A stretch of 64,000 nt of DNA from Balaenoptera acutorostrata (GCF_949987535.1 NC_080077.1:38582561-38646560); one strand, 5' to 3'; counted from the stretch's first letter, positions 34,989 to 46,822 are shown. Translations and numbers: made by a program. Notes: generated by a model from the sequence alone, not told the origin.

Positions 34989-35150
34989 CATTCATTTAAT
35001 CAAATAAATATTTATGGACCTCCTATTATATTCTGGGAATTATTCTAGGTCGGTTTGAATAAAACCAAAGTTTCCTATCCTTAGGAGGCTTCCATTCTAG
35101 TGGGAGAGAGATAATCAGCAAATCAATACACACATATATAGGTACAATTC
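34989..35150 (-). repeat. L2 LINE 3' end
   Basis: Antisense L2 tail: 'attcatttaatcaaataaat' followed by 'atttatggacctcctattat' and 'ctgggaattattctaggtc', then 'aggcttccattctagtggga'. It begins right at the right-hand target duplication of the L1. Confidence 0.7.
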
Positions 35151-35290
35151 TTTATATATAATTTGGGACAAACTTATTAGAAGCAATCCATTGATGTAAA
35201 TGAAGAGGCTTAAATATGCCATATTCTTTGATGACATAATTAAAATTCTATGATTTTAGGAAAAAATCAAGAATGTACACAAGATATATA
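35151..35290. other. Unassigned spacer
   Basis: Short AT-rich spacer. The last two bases (TA, 35289-35290) are the left target dinucleotide of the Tigger element. Confidence 0.5.
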
Positions 35291-35610
35291 CAGGCATACC
35301 TTGTTTTATTGTGCTTTTCAAACACCTTTTTTTTTTTTTTTTTTTTTTTTTACCAATTGAAGGTTTGTGGTAATCCTATGTTGTCGGATGATGGTTAGCA
35401 TTTTTTAGCAATAAAGTATTTTTTAATTTAGGTATGTACATGTTTTCCTAGACATAATGGTATTGCACACTTAATATACTAGAATATAGTGTAAACATAA
35501 CTTTTATATGCACTGGAAAACCAAAAAATTTGTGTGACTCTCATTACTGCAATATTTGCTTTACTGCAGTGGTCTGGAACAGAATCTGCAGTATCTCTGA
35601 AGTATGCCTG
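35291..35610 (+). mobile_element. Tigger1-derived non-autonomous DNA transposon
   Basis: A 320-bp internally deleted TcMar-Tigger element with both termini. It starts caggcatacc and ends with the near-reverse-complement agtatgcctg, and TA flanks both sides (35289-35290, 35611-35612). 'accaattgaaggtttgtgg', 'gatgatggttagcattttt', 'gcaataaagtattttttaat' and 'tttatatgcactggaaaacc' are Tigger1 end sequences. The transposase coding region is absent. A 25-T run (35327-35351) has expanded inside the left end. Confidence 0.92.
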
Positions 35611-35612
35611 TA

Positions 35613-36059
35613 TCGTACGTGTGCATTCATATAAATATGTTAATCATCACAAAATACTTATATTAGTACAATTTTATAAATAACTTACATGGCCAACGAA
35701 AAGGGGATGGGAAAATAGATGAGGGCGCATCCAAAATAAGATGGTAGAGTAGGAAGCCATTAAACTTGGTGCTCTACATACTTACTGTCATGGAAAGATG
35801 CTTATGAGACAATGCTACATGAAACAAAGAATAGCACATACTATTTTTTTGCATTCCTTTATCTCTCATACCTACAGTTTACTCTACATTTCCTCTCATT
35901 TACTATGTTCTTTAATTTGTTCAGGTATCTCGTCTTTCAATTTAGGTTGTAGATAGGGTGTAGGAATAAATAGGAACATCCTGCTCCTGAATCATTTCAC
36001 TGATATTGTTTCTAAAACTTCAAAAATATACTCTACTTGAAAGCTAACCTTTAGGACTC
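35613..36059. other. Unassigned AT-rich DNA
   Basis: No repeat or gene recognised. Confidence 0.5.
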
Positions 36060-36235
36060 AGGCATTATCTCCTTCCTGTAGGTTCCCAAAGTGCCCCCTC
36101 ATAGCAAGATTAACACTGTAATTCTCATGTTTTTTATTTATTTATCTTCTGCTTATATCCTCTACATCTAGCAGATTCTTGAATTACAGTGCAAATTCAA
36201 TACAAGTTTGCTGAATGAGCTAATAAATAAACTGG
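36060..36235 (+). repeat. Possible L2/MIR tail
   Basis: Weak similarity to an L2 3' tail in sense orientation: 'cctacatctagcagattctt' style spacing followed by 'aagtttgctgaatgagctaa'. The main landmarks are eroded, so this call is tentative. Confidence 0.35.
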
Positions 36236-38075
36236 CCTTACATTATTTTTAAAATCTGAAATAGAGATCTAGAAAAGATCACTTTGCCTACCCAATTTAT
36301 GCCTAGCCCCAGGAGTTACACTTGATCTACTTGTAGTGTCAAGCAAAAAAGAAAGTCTGTCTAGATGATTTTTCACAGATCTTACTAATTCAATCTATGT
36401 CATATTAAAATTGATCACAGGTTATGTCAAAACAAGTCAACTCCCTAAAACAGTCAGTAAACCCACTGACAACAAATATCAAACAAGGTGATTTTTATGT
36501 CATTATTTAGCTATTTGTTGTTGGTGGACTAAATTTCTCCTTTCTAATAAGTAATTTTGTTGTTTTATGGATGCAGCTCCGGACACTGTATGAAAATGAA
36601 TGTGCATAGAAAACAGGTGTTTTATTAAGAATAAAGAAATGATTTTCATTCTTTTTTGCAAGACAAGATGTTGAAAAGTGTCATTTATTAGAGAATAAAT
36701 TCATGATGAAACTCATTTGTTTCATCATCTTTATCAGCCATGCAAGAATAAACTCAAACTAAAATGGAAATACAGCAAAAATTTTCATTTATAGTTTACT
36801 TTTTATTTTTCATTTGCGTAGAAAAACCTGCACGAATAGGAAAACAAGTTCCATGTTCTATGCCATTTATGTTTTAAGCCCTAATTATATTTAAATTACT
36901 CTTCGACTCTTACTACATTAACATAATTGTGTGTCAACTAGCAAGATGTACTTATTGAATGAGGTATTTTTAGAACATTCTACAAGTCAGTAATGCCTTT
37001 TCCATTTTTTTTACGTATCACTTTGCCAATTATCTTTTACTAGAAGAGTTCCTCTTTTTCCTTTTGTTCCTCTGGAAATGTAGCTTTCAAAACTTTCAAC
37101 CAAGCTATTTTCTACTCTTATTCCATAGAAATGGTGTTAACGGTATTATGTGAAGCTCAATTGATTTAGTTTTATGTATATCTCAGAAACTATTGGCAGG
37201 AATATCTTTGTGTAAATTTAAGCTTTACATCTGCCAGCAGAATTTTTGCCAAGATGCAACATTGTCTTGTAATATGTGACACGATGGAAGACTAAGTCCA
37301 GTAGAATCATTTATTCGTGCAGTTGAGAGTGTAAATTGGAATTCTAGGATAAGAAAGTGATCTAACTAGTCATGCTTTCACAGTAGCAAATGTCTAAAAT
37401 ACTTTTGGATAAACAAAGCAAATGCAAGAAATCCACAAATATATATTATTTAACAGAATTTAATCTTCAATTTAAAAAATGGAGTCATATAGGAACTTAC
37501 AGTTGGTTTTTAGGGTCACCAAAAAACAAAAAACAAAAAAACAAACCTGAACAAAATTTTCTTTCCTACCATGGATTAAAAAATAAATAAATTACTTTAA
37601 AATCTAAAGGGTTTTCATTGTGTAGTTGTATTTAAATTTCAATTATATAATCAAAACTGTTTTCATTTTATCCTTTAAATATTAATCTATTTCTCTCAAG
37701 CAAATATTTATCCATGATTTAAAGCTACATTTAATATCAAAATGTATTTTACAAACCACATTCTCCTACCTCACTATTCCCATCTCCTTGTCTGGTTCTA
37801 TAAACCACCATTTTCAAGTCTTTGTTTCTCCTGATATTTAACTAAATGATTATAAAGAATATGCTTATACTGATATTTTCTGATACTAGTTTTGGGTACT
37901 TATTTCCTATTTATTTATTGCCTATTTATTTCCTGTTTATTTCCTCTTTTGCCTTCCCTCCTACCATTTTCCCACTATGGTTACATAACACATTTTGGTC
38001 ATATTGACATCAAATTTATAAATTTTACATTTATTAACAAAAGTTGTTCATTGTCAGGCAAAATGGAATAATATA
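36236..38075. other. Unassigned AT-rich DNA
   Basis: No confident feature over 1.8 kb. An A/C-rich patch lies at 37518-37548. Bases 37760-37900 vaguely resemble an antisense L1 3' end but too weakly to call. Confidence 0.45.
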
Positions 38076-38723
38076 CAGTCAAATCTTTTTATTGACCATA
38101 GTTCCATTCTATAAAGTAGCTGCAAACACTGAATTAGTGAACACTGAACCATTGCTCCCATGTAAAATACAGGGTTAGGTTCTTACAAGACTTTTGTCAC
38201 AACACAATAATCAATCAACCAATCTAGAACCTTATTTATGTGTTTCTGTTTAAAGACATCTTATTTAATAATACTGTTGAAATATGAACACTTAAGTCAC
38301 ATCCAACAGCCCTACAGCTTATGCCTGAGTGAAGCTTATCTAATACCTGCATTTTCTCCACAAAGCACAGCCCAACCTTCCTGCACTTAGGAACAACTAG
38401 ACAGTACTTCAATACTATTGCATATTTGGAGGTCATTTGAAACAGTGAAATCACAAACAAAAAAGTATAAAAATTAAAAAAAAACAACATGGCACTAAAT
38501 AGCGAAAAGGACACAAATTATGGGAGCAGAAACAGGCAGGCAGAGTGTCGACTTGTTTGGCCTCAGATGGGATTGTGCATGTCAAGCAACTCAAACTTGC
38601 TGCTCTGTGCATGTCTGTGAATGACTGCAAATGTGCCATGAGTATTGATTTTGGGGTTACAAATAAACTGTAGTGTTAGGCGAATCTGCAAATACAGAAG
38701 TAGTGAATAATGAAGACAGACTG
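38076..38723. mobile_element. DNA transposon remnant with inverted ends and TA duplication (Tigger/MER44-like)
   Basis: The 648-bp element starts cagtcaaatctttttattga and ends with an approximate reverse complement (gaataatgaagacagactg). TA lies on both sides (38074-38075 and 38724-38725), as for Tc1/mariner-type integration. The interior ('gtgtttctgtttaaagacat', 'gcctgagtgaagcttatcta', 'gcaactcaaacttgctgct') matches a non-autonomous mammalian family that I place with Tigger/MER44-like elements; the exact name is uncertain. No transposase is encoded; minus-strand frames at 38236-38639 are shadows. Confidence 0.75.
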
Positions 38724-38879
38724 TACTTATAAGTCCTCCTGAGGGACTTTTCTTTCCCCTAGAGTTAACTGGTTTTCAATCCTTAATTCTTTTCAAACTT
38801 TCACACACATCTCTAAACATCTCTAACTCCTAATCATGCTCCAGTCTAGACTGGGTACCAGTGGTGTGGCCTGGGGACT
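38724..38879. other. Unassigned spacer
   Basis: Nothing recognised; C/T-rich with no repeat landmark. Confidence 0.4.
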
Positions 38880-39380
38880 GCATTTCACCAACCTAATGGG
38901 AGTGTGGGAGTGATCATCTAGTTCTTTGATATCAAGTCTTTTTGCCTGATTTTGTGAAGACATCCTCCAGTGGCTTCTTAAGAGAGAACACTTTATAGGT
39001 AAACATTTTCAGACCTTAGATATGTGAGAAGATCTTTATTACACTCTCTTCATGATGGTTAAGTTGTGTATAAAATCCTGTATTGAAAATAATTTCTCTT
39101 TAGTTTAAAATTTTTGTTTTGTTGACTTCTAACATTCAGTAGAAAAACTAAATGCTATTCTAATATCCAGTCACAACTGTTTTTGGTTATAATCTTTGCT
39201 TTTTCCCTATGGACACTTTTAAGATCTAGCGACTCTGAAGTTACAAAATGATGTACCATGTGTAAATCTTTAAAATCTCTCATATCTTATCTATTCTCTT
39301 TGTTCTGGTGGGTGTGGTGTTAATGTTAGGGTTCTTATTTCTTTACTCAATTTTAATGGAGTTTTGTGAGGGAGAATAAA
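38880..39380 (-). repeat. Probable ancient L1/HAL1-like fragment
   Basis: Antisense landmarks of an old L1M/HAL1 body: 'agtggcttcttaagagagaa', 'acattttcagaccttagata', 'aagatctttattacactctc', 'aattttaagatct'-type spacing, and 'acaaaatgatgtaccatgtg' match the series seen in such elements. Strong divergence leaves the subfamily and ends open. Confidence 0.5.
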
Positions 39381-39469
39381 ATTTAAAATGTTTGTATACA
39401 GCTATATTTACCTGAGTCCTATAACCAAGTTAATTTTAATATAGCTCATTCATTGACTTACTCAATTAC

Positions 39470-39800
39470 TTGACAGATACTGAGTACCCAAAGTAGATTT
39501 CTAAAACAGAGAATCTGCCCTCAAGAGTTCTAAAACAGAGAAAGGATAGAGGTATATAAATTACTGTAATGAGAGGTAAAAAGTGATACATGCCATAAGA
39601 GATGCAGATACTGTGAGAACTCGAAGAAAGTGATTATTAACAGCTGGGGAGGTCATTAAACATCTCATTAAGGTTGATGTGATGTAAGATCTGAATTTGA
39701 AAAGATAGGCAGGACTTGGATATGGAGAGAGAAGACCCACAGGCAGAAGGCGTTATGGCTTCAAGGAGTGTGAATAAAGGCATAGAAATATGCAAAGTTA
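39470..39800 (-). repeat. Probable L2 LINE 3' part
   Basis: Antisense L2: 'aatctgccctcaagagttct', 'cagctggggaggtcattaaa', 'gatctgaatttgaaaagata', 'ggcaggacttggatatggag' and 'aggcagaaggcgttatgg' follow the order of a reverse-complement L2 tail (from the '...ccctcaaggagct' landmark to 'ccaggcagaggg'). Confidence 0.55.
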
Positions 39801-40336
39801 TCCAGTGGTGTAAATGTTGAGTAATTTAGTTTTCTTCATGAATGTGCCTAGAGGAGAGCTATTAATAAGCTGATTTTTGTTCTCTCCCTTTTTTGCATGA
39901 ATGCCATTAATAAAGTCTTTACTACACTAAAGAAAAGCTAAAGTTTAAATTTCATGATTTTGAGTATAATTAGGAAATCAAATAAATATTCAGTAAAATA
40001 ATCAGAAAATCAAACTTTAAACATTGTGAGGACCATTTAAATTCATGGTCCAATGCTCTCATTATGTGAAAAAAGATAGTTTTGCAGAGAAACTAACATT
40101 AAAACTTGAATCAATATTCATACTAGATCTTTTTAAAAATAACATATTTGAATTCTGAACTTTAATAATCAACAAGACAAGATATTCTGATTTAGAATTG
40201 TGGAGATCTAAAATGATGACTAGGAAAGTACACAAATGGCTTGTTGCAGATACCATCCCTGTTCACTGATACTGAAGAGACCTTCACAGGGCCTCACTGT
40301 GAGGCTGTCCTCCTGGTAGCTGGCAGGGAACCACCT
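39801..40336. other. Unassigned DNA
   Basis: No repeat or gene recognised. Confidence 0.45.
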
Positions 40337-40361
40337 CCCCCGCCCCCGCCCACCCCACCCC
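40337..40361 (-). other. C-rich tract; G-quadruplex on minus strand
   Basis: Five C-runs of 5, 5, 3, 4 and 4 separated by single bases (G, G, A, A). The minus strand thus has five G-runs with one-base loops, a strong quadruplex motif, and the plus strand could form an i-motif. It is one of the few GC-dense spots in the window and is not part of a repeat I recognise. Confidence 0.85.
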
Positions 40362-41504
40362 TGTGAGAGCATCACAAAGCAAAACACTCTAATGCTCCAT
40401 TAACTACCATTACTGAGTCGTGACTCAAGACTGACCAACTGATACTGAGTACTGTCTATAATGACTACCGTTTATGAAAGCCTCAGCATTACTGCATTTC
40501 AAAGGCATCCACTTTTCCCTCTTTATTTGATTGTTTTGGTTGAAATAATTAAAAATAATTTAAAAGAGAATCATACATTACTTTTTAAACAAAAATAGCA
40601 AGGGAGATTAATTTTTTTAAAAACTGTGTTTAAAATAAAACCACAAAAAAGGACAAAACAATTACAATGAATGGTTTAGAAAAGTTACTGCAAATGTCCC
40701 TATAGAACTGCACCAGGTCTAAAAAGTCATTTGCTTTAACATTTACTTTTTAAAAGCAATGTGTTCCCATGTGTATTTTTCATACCTTATTAAAAACAAA
40801 TGGTCATGTTCTATTCTCAGTCAATAAACTGTAAAGCCTACAAAACCGGGTTAAACGAACACAAAATATTCCATGACAGAAGAAAGCCCATTACATCTTA
40901 AGCATGTTTTAAGCACGACTAACACTGCATTTGAACAATACCAACCATCCAAAGAATAGTGAACACATCAAATTGGTTTTCAGAAATGGTGAAACATTTG
41001 TACACTTAACATTATTTAAGCAAAAGCTCACATTTTGTCGAATTTTTATATTTTCCATTAAAATATTTTGTCACTATGCAGACAAAAATCCAAAGATCAA
41101 TCATAGCTTCAGATACGAATAACAACCCCTCTTTTCACTGATTGAAAGTACCAGATTTTCTATCTAAATTCAAATTTGAAACTCTTTGCTGGCAAATCAT
41201 CCTGTTGGCAACAGGCTATTATCCTACCAAGACCTCAAAGAGGCCCTCAGTCAATGTGTGAAGAGGGCAGAGAACTCCTGGACATTTCCAAGACCTAGGA
41301 GGACTGCGTCGCCAAAAAATTTAAGTGAATTAATTTAGAATAAACCCTTATCTTACCCACTGCCAAACTCAGTGTGTGTCACAGTGTCTAGCAAATATTA
41401 AGTACTCTGAAATGTCGATGATTTCTCTTACCCCAGAAGAGACTACAAAGAGTCAGGAAAACAGCAATTTTTTAAAGAATATATTTGAATGACTTTAACA
41501 TCAA
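40362..41504. other. Unassigned DNA
   Basis: No feature recognised. The 63-codon frame at 40931-41122 has no known domain. Confidence 0.45.
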
Positions 41505-41610
41505 ATCTACTTCAACTCTGTAACATTTTCTGAATACTTACTATGTGCAAAGATTTTAAAATTTATTTCCCATGACAGAGGCTATCCTGTGAGAAACGAG
41601 GTCATTTCAT
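41505..41610 (-). repeat. Possible MIR fragment
   Basis: 'tttctgaatacttactatgt' followed by 'gaggctatcctgtgagaaac' resembles the start of an antisense MIR, but the CORE is lost. Confidence 0.4.
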
Positions 41611-42239
41611 TAGCAAAATTTGGGGATTTTTTTGAAGAATCAAGGAAAATTCAATAAATATTGATCAGCCTCTAATATTTCTATCATTACAGTCATATTT
41701 ACCATGGTGTCAGCTTCTAACCATATTCTAAATAATTTCCCCCTGCATGAAGGGGAATAATATATATTGGAATAATATATATTGGAATTTCCATTCAAAT
41801 ACAGTTTCTTCAGAAATCACAAAAATGATAATAGAAATAAAAACATATTTGAATTAAATATTGTGTAGGATAAAATATGTATAGTATAACATAAACATAA
41901 CAATATTATATAATATTTCTAGAGTTGTTGCAATTTAATTATCTATTCACTGGAATTATATAAACACTTTTCCATATATAATGCGCACATACATGTCTCT
42001 AAGTCATTGAAAAGTTTGTTTAAATCTCAAAATAACCACAACAAACCTATCAATATATGAAAAGAAGACTACGTTATGGATAATTCACTTTTCTGGCACA
42101 CTAAATAAGAACTTGTATTTTACTGTTCAGATCTCAGCATATCAGTGGGCATTACATGGATAATCTAAATTTCTACTGAAGAATGTGGGTTATTTGCTAA
42201 TACAGCTTAATGCATCAACAACAAAAACAAATGCTGTAC
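41611..42239. other. Unassigned AT-rich DNA
   Basis: No family recognised. A perfect 15-bp tandem duplication (ggaataatatatatt) occupies 41754-41783. Confidence 0.5.
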
Positions 42240-42475
42240 TACTAGCTGAGTTATATTAGGTGCTTAATACAACTCAGGGGCTGGACTAAAAATCTTGAAC
42301 CCACACAACTATGTTATGAATTAAGTGTTATTAATATTCAGATTTTACAGACCAAGAAATTGAGTCTGACATGCTAAAAAAGCTACCCAGATCACACAGC
42401 AAGCTGCCTAGTAATAGAGTGAGAATTTGAATCAAGTCTATTGCACTCTAAAACTTGAGCTTCTGTTTTCCATGT
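42240..42475 (-). repeat. MIR SINE
   Basis: Antisense MIR: 'ttaggtgcttaatacaactc', 'aattaagtgttattaatatt', 'cagattttacagaccaagaa', 'attgagtctgacatgc', 'atcacacagcaagctgccta' and 'gagaatttgaatcaagtct' follow in order. A frame at 42392-42577 crosses its right edge and is fortuitous. Confidence 0.8.
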
Positions 42476-42894
42476 TGTACTCGCCACCTTTAACACAGGA
42501 ACACCCATCAAGATGAAATCTTTATGGACGTTTTTCTGGTATTTTAACCATATATTAAGTAAATTACCCCAAAACAAGCATCCAAGGCAAGTCTAATGCT
42601 CATTAGCCAATTAGTCACCCTATAGAAAACAATGTATGGAATTTGAATGCACACAACATAATCGTAATATTTTATTACTTATAACTGAAACTGGGCAACT
42701 AACATGCAAATTATTTGTACTGTATTATGTTGCTTACCCTATTGTTCTGGTAAGAAATAAATATTTATTGACTTTATTGAAGTCAAAACAAAAAGGGTTT
42801 CTTTTACTTAGTGTAAAACAAGTAGTCCTTTACCACTGTCTTCCAAAAAAAAAGAAAAATGGTAAATTATGCAATTAGGAAAAATTGATTTTTT
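42476..42894. other. Unassigned DNA
   Basis: No repeat or gene recognised; an 80-codon plus-strand frame (42636-42878) has no motif. Confidence 0.5.
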
Positions 42895-43075
42895 AAATTC
42901 ATTTACTCATTCATTCTTAAAATATCTGTTGCACATAGTTATGTGTCAAGCACTGTACAGGCAGGATAAAGAAAATTTAAATAAAATGGAGCCCCTGCCT
43001 AGGAAGAACTTTTAAGGAAATAAATAGAATAAAGTAAAAATATAAAAGTTATGTGGCAACACAGAGAAGGATCTA
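42895..43075 (-). repeat. Probable L2 LINE 3' end
   Basis: Antisense L2 tail: 'ttcatttactcattcattct', 'atgtgtcaagcactgtacag', 'gcaggataaagaaaat', 'ggagcccctgcctaggaag' and 'taaatagaataaagtaaaa' match the expected order. Confidence 0.6.
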
Positions 43076-44341
43076 ATTAACTGCATCTAGTGTAACTGAG
43101 TGAAATAGTTTAGAAACATATACTTTATTTATTCTCCCAAATAGTTAGCAGTTTCCAAGGAACAAACACAGCATAGGATCCTTAAACAAAGTTTGTCTCT
43201 TTAAAATTAATAAGAGATTAAGAATTCCTTAACAGATTCCCTTTAACAGATTTATAACTAAGTTCCTTATTATTTAAAGTAATATTTGCTTATTCATTTA
43301 ATCAGAGAACATTCTGGGAGCACTGGTGTGAGCTAGGTTATATGTATAATATGTTTCATTGAATTGGAAATGTGTTCCTTGACCACATATATTTGACCAA
43401 TCCATGAGTAATAGTCTCAAATTCACAATTTTTCTTAACTGTGAGAAAAGACGTTAGATGTTAATTCCATCTTATTACTACCTTATTAATGGTAATAAAG
43501 GAAATATTACCATTATATCATGTAGAGATCCAATCCTACCATTTTTGAGGGCAGAAGCTAGTCTTGCCATTTGACTGTAGCCACTGAGCTAATTCTATTT
43601 TTATGGATCATTTACCATCATTTAGACATAGCTCTTTTAAGATTGTCTTTAAGAGGGTATGTTAGAAAAAGAACTAAAAAGACACAAAAGTTAGAAAAAT
43701 ATGAATCCTGAGAAAAAGTAGCAACATGACTCTCAGGAGAAAAAGGTAGGGGATATGAATCCACAGAAACAAAATTTTTCTGTTATTGTGATGATTCAGT
43801 TTCAGGAAAGAAAAGAATGATAATAAAGAAACTAAAAATAAAAACTATAATAGTAGTGTTTAAAATGTTTTAGGTCTATTGGAAGCCTACTATACAACGA
43901 TACTACACATGGGCAGAGTTTATTATATTCAACAACAATCTCTTAAATTTGGCATTTTCGAAACTTGGTGTATTCGAAACTGGAAAACTTTCTGGTTTAT
44001 AAAAAGCTGTTTCCTCAGTAAAAAACTACTTTCAAGTTTGTTTCATCTTCTAGATCTTTATTTTATATATTTTGTTCTTTACACCATTGAGATCAAAGTC
44101 CACTGTACTAAAAAATGAAACAAATATACAATGAAACTAACAGCACAGCATATGGTTAACCCTTTGGTCATGGGCTTGTGCTTAAGGATGTGTGAGCAGT
44201 AAACAGAAAACGACACTTAAAAAAATGACACTCAATTGTTAACATTTTAAACTCAGAGACAGGAGTGCCAGAGGTGCTCAGACACACTTCCAAACGTACT
44301 GTTAGTTTTGTAGTTGGGAAAAAATTTTAGGTTCACACTTG
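43076..44341. other. Unassigned AT-rich DNA
   Basis: No named repeat or gene. A 79-codon frame at 43879-44118 shows no known domain. Confidence 0.5.
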
Positions 44342-44364
44342 GGCGTGTGCGTGTGTGTGTGTGT
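44342..44364. repeat. (TG)n microsatellite
   Basis: A short imperfect GT/CG tract (gcgtgtgcgtgtgtgtgtgtg), a candidate for Z-DNA under supercoiling. Confidence 0.85.
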
Positions 44365-44969
44365 TTCCAGAAGGGTTTCTAGACTATCACTGTTTAGGAC
44401 CATTTACCCCAGGAAAATCAGAGTTAGGGGAGCAATGCATATTTTGTTCCAGAGCAAACATTTGTTTTCTTCGTAGAACACTTTTACATGCATACTAAAG
44501 TATCTAATGGATAACATTAAGTCTGTTCTTTAAAGAAAAGTATGGGACGTTAAAAGCACTTTTTTGTTAATCACAGCAGTTATGTACAATTACATAAACA
44601 AATATGCAGAGCAAATTTAGATATATTCATATATCAAGAAGGGCTATGTTCAGAAGAAACTGTCAAAGACTTCAGCCCTAATATATCTTCCTAATGGCTC
44701 TCCCTCTTTACTTTCTTATTGTGAGATCCATGCCCTTGAGTTAAGATATGATGTCACAAAGAAACCTCTTTAAATGTAAATACCTTTAAAACAAACACAA
44801 GTTAACCCAGTAGCTGCTCAATATGAATAAGATCAGCTCAGTTTATAGGTTTTATATACAGACTCTAAGATTGACAGAAACTGTCTATTTTGATGATTGA
44901 GTTAAAGGATAAGGATGAATTAGCGAAAAAAAAATCAAACACTAGAAAGAACCTGCTGTTTAAAAAAAT
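44365..44969. other. Unassigned DNA
   Basis: No feature recognised. Confidence 0.45.
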
Positions 44970-45068
44970 AAATAAATTTCAAAAAAAATTATTAATTGCC
45001 AATTTCTGTCTAGAAGAGAAATAAATTTCAAAAAAAAATTATTAATTGCCAATTTCTGTCTAGAAGAG
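44970..45068 (+). repeat. 49/50-bp tandem duplication
   Basis: Two adjacent copies (44970-45018 and 45019-45068) are identical except for one extra A in an internal A-run. The unit starts aaataaatttc and ends gtctagaagag. Near-identity implies that the duplication is recent compared with the surrounding repeats. Confidence 0.95.
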
Positions 45069-46808
45069 CTAGGTCTTCCCAAACTCTTACCACTGGTTGT
45101 TATCACTTAAAATTATTTTTCTATTTCTTTCTTAATTAAAGCAAGCACCCTTTCTTTCTTGACTTCCTATCAGATGAAGGACTGTTTATATCCTATATCT
45201 CCCATATATCTCCTGTATTTTTAGTTACACATCTCAACAAGATAGTAGCAAACCCAACCATAACCTTAGTTGAAAGAGTAAACTGCTAAAAAAGTAATTT
45301 GTGTCAATGGCTTTAAACTGATAGTATTTGTTTCTGTATCACTAGAAACTGGCACAAGGCCTGGTATACAGTAGGCATTCAGTAAGTGTCGAATTTAGTT
45401 TTTACCTGCATTCTTATTATTAAATATGGGTTCTGCTTTAAATGAAAGAAAAAAAAAAAGGATGCCTTTTGGAGAGATAAACAGGAAGTGAGTGGAGGTA
45501 TACCAACAGAGTAGGTATTCTGAAACACATGAGTAAGGCAACAGAGTAAGGATGAGACAGAACTGTCAAAGCATTACATAAGAATTATGTAAGACTTTGC
45601 CAATGAGAGGCCAACTAAGGGACCTTGTTTCTTAGCACCCAGGACAGTGCAGAATATCCCAGAGTATCCTACAATTGTTGTCCAACATTTAAAAAAATGA
45701 CTACTACCATTTTGAAAATTCCTATAAAAGCAAAACACCATATCAGGATAAACTGTGACCTTTTTCATGATATTGTCCATATCCTATCTATCTTAACAAC
45801 TAACTTCAATTAATATGGTTATCTGGTCTATAGTCTATTCTCAGTATATCCTTTGGAAAATTTTCAAATAAGCTAATACAATGCAGTGTATAACTGTAAA
45901 ATGGTTGACTAGGATGTTTCTTTTTGTTTTTGCTGCCTATAATGAATCAATGTCATAATAATAATAAAATTTGGCATACAGTCATTTTTTCCTTTTTGTT
46001 TTTTTTTTGTTTTTTTAGGTAAAGAGGATAGGTGCTTGATAGGCTTAACATAAGTAAAGGTAATGATATTAAAAATCCCTTTTATAATATTTCCTATAGT
46101 GATTTAGCAAGCAGTCTGTATTATTATAGTGTTATGCTAAGGAGCTCTACTCTCTGAAGGATTAAGGAACATTCCACATTAGCTGCACTTGGTAAGCCCT
46201 GGATATAACCTTTATCTAAATTTCATGATTTCCAGATCATCCTTGTCCAAGAGAAATTTCACTTTTATCAATATAACTGAAATATGCCGTCAGTCTAATC
46301 ATGAACAATTTCAAGATCACATTAGACATCCAATCTGATATTAGAATATACTTCCTGATTAATAACTGTACTCTGACAGTTTCATCACATACCATATTAG
46401 TATAGTTATCCCATTTCTTATTGTATCACTTAGCCCAAATGAAGGGGAAAAAAAAAGAATCAGGTCTGCTTTTAGCAACATGTATGTGTAACTAACTTTG
46501 ACCACTATTATACACTTTTAATATTATGCACACTTAATGGGCTAAAGAATCAATAATCTCTTTGGACCTATGGGTCTCAAATGGAAATACTGTGCTTTGT
46601 TTTTTCACCTTTCTCTAGTCAGTTATGCCTTTAAAGTGAGTCATTAAAAGCGTCCGTCTGATTTAAATCTAAGAGATCTGCCATATTACTGGTCCCCATA
46701 TATAAATGGTTTATTTCTAGATGTTATGCTAACTGCCATTGGTCTATTTGTTGCACTGTGTGCCACTCTGCTTCAGCTACGAAGGAGTAAGAGAGGAGAA
46801 AGAGATTA
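45069..46808. other. Unassigned DNA; small L2-like tail
   Basis: Mostly unrecognised. Bases 45335-45400 resemble a sense L2/MIR tail ('gcacaaggcctggtatacag' then 'taggcattcagtaagtgtc'). A T-rich run lies at 45987-46017. Overlapping frames at 45574-45813 on opposite strands are 62-68 codons with no domain. Confidence 0.45.
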
Positions 46809-46822
46809 AGGAGGGGATTTTG
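46809..46822. repeat. Target-site duplication, left copy
   Basis: aggaggggattttg, repeated exactly at 47160-47173. Confidence 0.95.

Noticed and set aside
44970..45068. Possible CRISPR-like direct repeats
   Set aside because: Only two adjacent copies with no spacer, in mammalian DNA; it is a simple tandem duplication.
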